NCBI RefSeq assembly: GCF_000242895.2
Contig: NC_021171.1
Location: 1,708,001 to 1,772,000, forward strand
DNA length: 64,000 nucleotides
Reading direction: 5' to 3'
DNA from: Bacillus sp. 1NLA3E
Lineage (GTDB): Bacteria > Bacillota > Bacilli > Bacillales > Cytobacillaceae
How positions within the stretch are numbered: position 1 is the first letter of the stretch; the number at the start of each line of letters is the position of its first letter. Shown piece by piece: positions 60,584 to 64,000 of this stretch. A model generated the notes under the pieces. The model ran no database searches, was not told where the DNA came from, and saw only the letters and a list, made by a program, of their open reading frames with translations. Both the position numbers and the translations under genes were made by a program.

Positions 60584-60907
60584 ATGATTCCTGGTGAGTA
60601 CTTGCTGAAGACCGAACCGATTACCTGCAACGAGAATAAGCAATCAATCACGATAAGGGTTTTAAACCGTGGTGACCGACCAATTCAAATTGGTTCCCAT
60701 TTTCATTTTTTTGAAGTCAACAAATTACTTGAATTTGTTCGAAAACAAACCTTTGGCCTGCATTTGAATATTCCGGCTGGAACAGCTGTAAGATTTGAAC
60801 CTGGTGATGCAAAAGAGATAGAACTTGTTCCGTTTTCAGGTGAACGAAAAGTCTACGGTCTCAATAATCAAACAAACGGGTCAGTAGAACGGGAGGGAAC
60901 CAAATGA
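60584..60907 (+). CDS. ureB: Urease beta subunit
   Basis: A 107-residue protein with [20 protein letters not shown] at the start, [21 protein letters not shown] (about 26-46) and [15 protein letters not shown]. The start follows GGGGGGAG by a few bases, and the end overlaps ureC by four. Confidence 0.96.
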   Translation: MIPGEYLLKTEPITCNENKQSITIRVLNRGDRPIQIGSHFHFFEVNKLLEFVRKQTFGLHLNIPAGTAVRFEPGDAKEIELVPFSGERKVYGLNNQTNGSVEREGTK

Positions 60908-62616
60908 GTTTTCAAATGTCTAGGAAACAATATGCTGATATGTTTGGTCCGACCACTGGAGATGCAGTTCGCCTCGCCGATACTGACCTTTTTCTCGAAA
61001 TTGAAAAAGATTATACGATTTATGGGGATGAGGTAAAGTTTGGTGGTGGCAAAGTCATTCGTGATGGAATGGGGCAACATCCGTTAGCTACAGATGACAA
61101 AACGGTAGATCTTGTCTTAACAAATGCAATGATTGTGGATTATACAGGTATTTATAAAGCAGATATTGGAATCAAAGAGGGGCTCATTTCTGCAATTGGT
61201 AAGTCGGGAAATCCTTTATTAATGGATGGTGTCAATATTGTAATTGGTGCGGGCACAGAAGTGATTGCTGCGGAAGGGATGATTGTGACAGCAGGTGGTA
61301 TTGATGCGCACATTCATTTTATTTGCCCACAACAAATTGAAACGGCGATTTCTTCCGGAATTACTACTATGCTCGGAGGTGGAACGGGCCCTGCGACAGG
61401 AACAAACGCAACGACTTGTACTCCTGGGGTTTGGAACATTCATCGGATGCTGCAAGCAGCTGAGGGGTTCCCTATGAATTTGGGCTTTTTAGGAAAAGGG
61501 AATGCCTCAGCTGAAGAACCTCTAATCGAACAAATTGAAGCGGGGGCAATCGGCCTAAAGTTACACGAGGACTGGGGGACCACCGCGGCCGCTATTGATA
61601 CGAGTTTAAAAGTTGCTGATCAATATGATGTCCAGGTGGCCATTCATACGGATACATTAAATGAAGGAGGATTCGTTGAGGATACTCTCGCTGCAATAAA
61701 TGGACGGGTTATTCATACTTATCATACAGAAGGAGCAGGAGGGGGTCACGCTCCAGATATTATAAGAGCAGCTAGCTTCTCAAACATCCTTCCATCCTCA
61801 ACAAATCCAACACGTCCCTATACGGTGAATACATTAGAAGAACATTTAGACATGTTAATGGTTTGTCATCATTTAGACCCAAGTGTCCCTGAGGATATTG
61901 CCTTTGCTGATTCAAGGATTCGTAAAGAAACCATTGCGGCTGAAGATATTTTGCATGATTTAGGTGTATTTAGCATGATTTCCTCTGATTCGCAAGCAAT
62001 GGGTCGGGTTGGAGAAGTAATCACACGGACCTGGCAAACTGCCGATAAAATGAAGAAACAACGCGGGAAATTAGCTGAGGACCACGGAGCTGTCGGCGAT
62101 AATTTTAGAATTAAAAGGTATATTTCAAAATATACAATTAATCCAGCTATTGTTCATGGCATTTCGGAGTTTGTTGGCTCAATTGAAATAGGGAAACTGG
62201 CAGATTTGGTGATTTGGGAACCGGCCTTTTTTGGTGTAAAACCAGAGTTGATTTTGAAAGGAGGAATGATTGCTTATAGTGTAATGGGTGATCCTAACGC
62301 GAGTATTCCTACCCCTCAACCCGCCATTTATCGACCCATGTTTGCTTCTTTTGGTGGTGCAAAAAATAAGACTTCGATTACGTTTGTTTCAAAGACGGCT
62401 TACGAAAAAGACATTGGTTCGAAGCTAAGCCTACAAAAAATAGTTAAACCGGTATCCGGAACCCGTCAAATAACGAAGAAGAATATGAAATTTAACGGTG
62501 AAACGCCAGAAATTGAAGTGGATCCACACACCTATGAAGTAAAGGTTGATGGTCAATTAATCACATGCGAGCCTGCTGAGGTCCTGCCAATGGCCCAACG
62601 ATATTTCTTATTCTGA
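60904..62616 (+). CDS. ureC: Urease alpha (catalytic) subunit
   Basis: A 570-residue catalytic subunit. Nickel ligands and active-site residues are intact: [14 protein letters not shown] (about 130-143; HxH), GLKLHEDWG (about 217-225; carbamylated Lys), [27 protein letters not shown] (about 273-284), the flap MVCHHLD (about 318-324) and [13 protein letters not shown]. Hydrolyses urea to ammonia and carbamate. Confidence 0.97.
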   Translation: MSFQMSRKQYADMFGPTTGDAVRLADTDLFLEIEKDYTIYGDEVKFGGGKVIRDGMGQHPLATDDKTVDLVLTNAMIVDYTGIYKADIGIKEGLISAIGKSGNPLLMDGVNIVIGAGTEVIAAEGMIVTAGGIDAHIHFICPQQIETAISSGITTMLGGGTGPATGTNATTCTPGVWNIHRMLQAAEGFPMNLGFLGKGNASAEEPLIEQIEAGAIGLKLHEDWGTTAAAIDTSLKVADQYDVQVAIHTDTLNEGGFVEDTLAAINGRVIHTYHTEGAGGGHAPDIIRAASFSNILPSSTNPTRPYTVNTLEEHLDMLMVCHHLDPSVPEDIAFADSRIRKETIAAEDILHDLGVFSMISSDSQAMGRVGEVITRTWQTADKMKKQRGKLAEDHGAVGDNFRIKRYISKYTINPAIVHGISEFVGSIEIGKLADLVIWEPAFFGVKPELILKGGMIAYSVMGDPNASIPTPQPAIYRPMFASFGGAKNKTSITFVSKTAYEKDIGSKLSLQKIVKPVSGTRQITKKNMKFNGETPEIEVDPHTYEVKVDGQLITCEPAEVLPMAQRYFLF

Positions 62617-62626
62617 GGTGAGAAAG

Positions 62627-63073
62627 ATGATTATTGAAAAAATAATCGGTAATGTAGCGACGATTGAAGAAAACATTCCCCATATTGAACGTGTATTCAT
62701 GGAAAGTGATGCTTTACTAAAGCGAGTCCAACGGGTAACAACAGACCATGGGAATGAACTAGGTATTCGATTAAAAGAGAATAAAAGTCTTGAAGATGGT
62801 GACGTCTTGTATATGGATGAAAACAATATGATCATCGTAACTGTCACACCCGATGATTTATTAACCATTATGCCAACTTCGATTCAGCAAATGGGTGAAA
62901 TTGCTCACCAACTGGGGAACCGACACCTGCCTGCTCAATTCGAGGGAAAACTAATGCTTGTCCAATATGATTATTTAGTTGAAGAATTGTTACAGAAGCT
63001 TGAAGTTCCCTACAGACGTGAAAAACGTAAAGTAAAACAAGCATTCCGACATATCGGTCATCGCCATGATTAG
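62627..63073 (+). CDS. ureE: Urease accessory protein UreE
   Basis: A 148-residue nickel metallochaperone: [34 protein letters not shown] (about 31-50), [13 protein letters not shown] (about 92-104; nickel-binding His), and a modest C-terminal His tail (HIGHRHD). ATG 62627 follows GAGGTGAG; the GTG at 62618 is inside that site. Confidence 0.94.
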   Translation: MIIEKIIGNVATIEENIPHIERVFMESDALLKRVQRVTTDHGNELGIRLKENKSLEDGDVLYMDENNMIIVTVTPDDLLTIMPTSIQQMGEIAHQLGNRHLPAQFEGKLMLVQYDYLVEELLQKLEVPYRREKRKVKQAFRHIGHRHD

Positions 63074-63752
63074 CTCACTTTTTCCTTTGCTTCAACTTTG
63101 TGATTCAAATTTCCCTTCAGGGGCTTTTTCCCACTCATTTGGGTTGGAAACATACATCCAAGATCAACAGATTTTAGATAAAGAGAGCTTCTTAAAAGCG
63201 ATCGGTACCTATATTTCACATCAGCTTGTATATTGTGATGGATTAGCTTGTAGATTTATTTTCGAAGCGTTGGAAAATCAGCATATCTCTGAAATCATTA
63301 AATATGATCAGTTGCTATTTGTTTCCAGCTTGGCAAATGAAACAAGAACCGGTAATCGAAGAATTGGTGTAAGATTGGCAAAGCTCTGTGCCCAACTGTA
63401 CCCGTCTGAACATCTTACAAACTATCTAAATCAAATAAATAGAAAAGAAGCTTACGGTCATTCGTCGCTAGTTTTTGCGATGGTCAGTTTCCATTTACAA
63501 GTGGAAAAGGATACAGCATTAGGAGCTTATTTATTCTCTTGTGTCTCTTCATTAATTCAAAATGCAGTTCGGGGAATCCCGCTCGGACAAACAGACGGCC
63601 AAAAGTTATTGGTGGAGGTTCAGTTGCTTATTAAAGGGGCTGTAGCGGCAATCAATCTATTGAATCCAGAAGATTTTGGCGCGGCTAGTCCAGGGTTAGA
63701 AATTGCTCAAATGCGACATGAACGACTTGATGTTCGATTATTTATGTCTTAA
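63066..63752 (+). CDS. ureF: Urease accessory protein UreF
   Basis: A 228-residue all-helical protein starting in an eight-base overlap with ure[22 protein letters not shown] (about 8-28), [14 protein letters not shown] and [11 protein letters not shown] are UreF hallmarks. It bridges the apo-urease and UreG during nickel loading. Confidence 0.94.
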   Translation: MISSLFPLLQLCDSNFPSGAFSHSFGLETYIQDQQILDKESFLKAIGTYISHQLVYCDGLACRFIFEALENQHISEIIKYDQLLFVSSLANETRTGNRRIGVRLAKLCAQLYPSEHLTNYLNQINRKEAYGHSSLVFAMVSFHLQVEKDTALGAYLFSCVSSLIQNAVRGIPLGQTDGQKLLVEVQLLIKGAVAAINLLNPEDFGAASPGLEIAQMRHERLDVRLFMS

Positions 63753-63767
63753 AAGGAGGGGAACAAA

Positions 63768-64000
63768 ATGGAACCAGTGATTATTGGAGTTGGAGGGCCT
63801 GTTGGGGCAGGAAAAACCATGCTTGTAGAAAAATTGACGAGAACGATGTTTAAAGATTATAGCATGGCCGTCGTCACGAATGACATTTATACAAAAGAAG
63901 ATGCTTTGTTTTTAATAAAAAATGGGGTGCTTCCAGAGGATCGAGTCATCGGCGTTGAAACGGGAGGCTGTCCACATACAGCAATAAGAGAGGATGCCTC
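63768..64000 (+). CDS. ureG: Urease accessory GTPase UreG, N-terminal part (cut by window edge)
   Basis: The frame from ATG 63768, after AAAGGAGGGG, is open to the window end (77 complete codons). [17 protein letters not shown] (about 7-23) is the P-loop, [15 protein letters not shown] and [15 protein letters not shown] (nickel-binding Cys-Pro-His) are UreG signatures. UreG hydrolyses GTP to drive nickel insertion. UreD and perhaps UreH probably follow outside the window. Confidence 0.95.
   Translation, partial: MEPVIIGVGGPVGAGKTMLVEKLTRTMFKDYSMAVVTNDIYTKEDALFLIKNGVLPEDRVIGVETGGCPHTAIREDA

Overview
The window looks like chromosome of a low-GC, Gram-positive spore-former of the Bacillaceae (Bacillus/Neobacillus-like). 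The signs are AT-rich DNA, strong AGGAGG-type ribosome binding sites, frequent GTG and TTG starts, SAM-I and TPP riboswitches, ABC lipoproteins, a TasA/SipW matrix locus, an LtaS-like lipoteichoic acid synthase, and several families of GC-rich intergenic repeats of the kind scattered through Bacillus genomes. No phage, transposase, CRISPR array or tRNA/rRNA gene was recognised.

Layout. 1-4785: end of an upstream gene, a DUF2809 membrane protein, an unidentified cytosolic protein, an HD-GYP phosphodiesterase, an MBL-fold hydrolase and an RraA-like protein. 5264-8580: biofilm-matrix locus (tapA-like, sipW, tasA, sortase substrate) with SinR-like operators in front. It is followed by a cyclic-di-GMP-I riboswitch placed directly before a 46-residue SinI-like anti-repressor that had to be found by hand. 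8794-14209: a YezD-like gene and the sulfonate operon ssuBAC-E-D, each behind an apparently related promoter/leader/terminator unit. 14373-20785: a B12-binding radical SAM protein, NnrD, a 52-residue protein, a YlmA-like ABC ATPase, DUF2238 and RDD membrane proteins, and repeats. 20987-27880: SAM-I-controlled sulfate assimilation (yezD, cysH, cysP, sat, cysC, sulfite reductase, DUF3906, sirohydrochlorin chelatase).

27911-35308: a small membrane protein and a four-gene exopolysaccharide operon (receiver/degenerate-GGDEF/receiver protein, HEAT-repeat membrane protein, GT2 synthase, large exported glycosidase-like protein). 35690-42262: LysM-CAP protein, M42 peptidase, small membrane protein, LtaS-like enzyme, MFS transporter and a small unknown. 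42293-44614: a PAS-PAS-GGDEF-EAL protein with paired direct repeats upstream. 44671-48627: TPP-riboswitch operon for thiamine-precursor uptake (thiY, thiamine-binding protein, thiX, thiZ, tatD). 48859-54007: branched-chain amino-acid ABC transporter. 54068-60053: YhdH/YhfP-type reductase, formate/nitrite channel, glutaminyl-tRNA synthetase, and a TetR regulator with its NmrA-like target. 60141-64000: urease operon ureABCEFG (ureG cut by the window edge) with a GlnR/TnrA box.

The unifying theme is surface life controlled by cyclic-di-GMP. The window holds an enzyme with intact synthesis and hydrolysis motifs, an HD-GYP hydrolase, a degenerate GGDEF protein that keeps the inhibitory-site motif and so looks like a receptor for an exopolysaccharide synthase, and a cyclic-di-GMP riboswitch in front of a SinI-like anti-repressor beside the amyloid matrix genes. 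The other strong theme is sulfur supply, with two operons under two different RNA-leader mechanisms.
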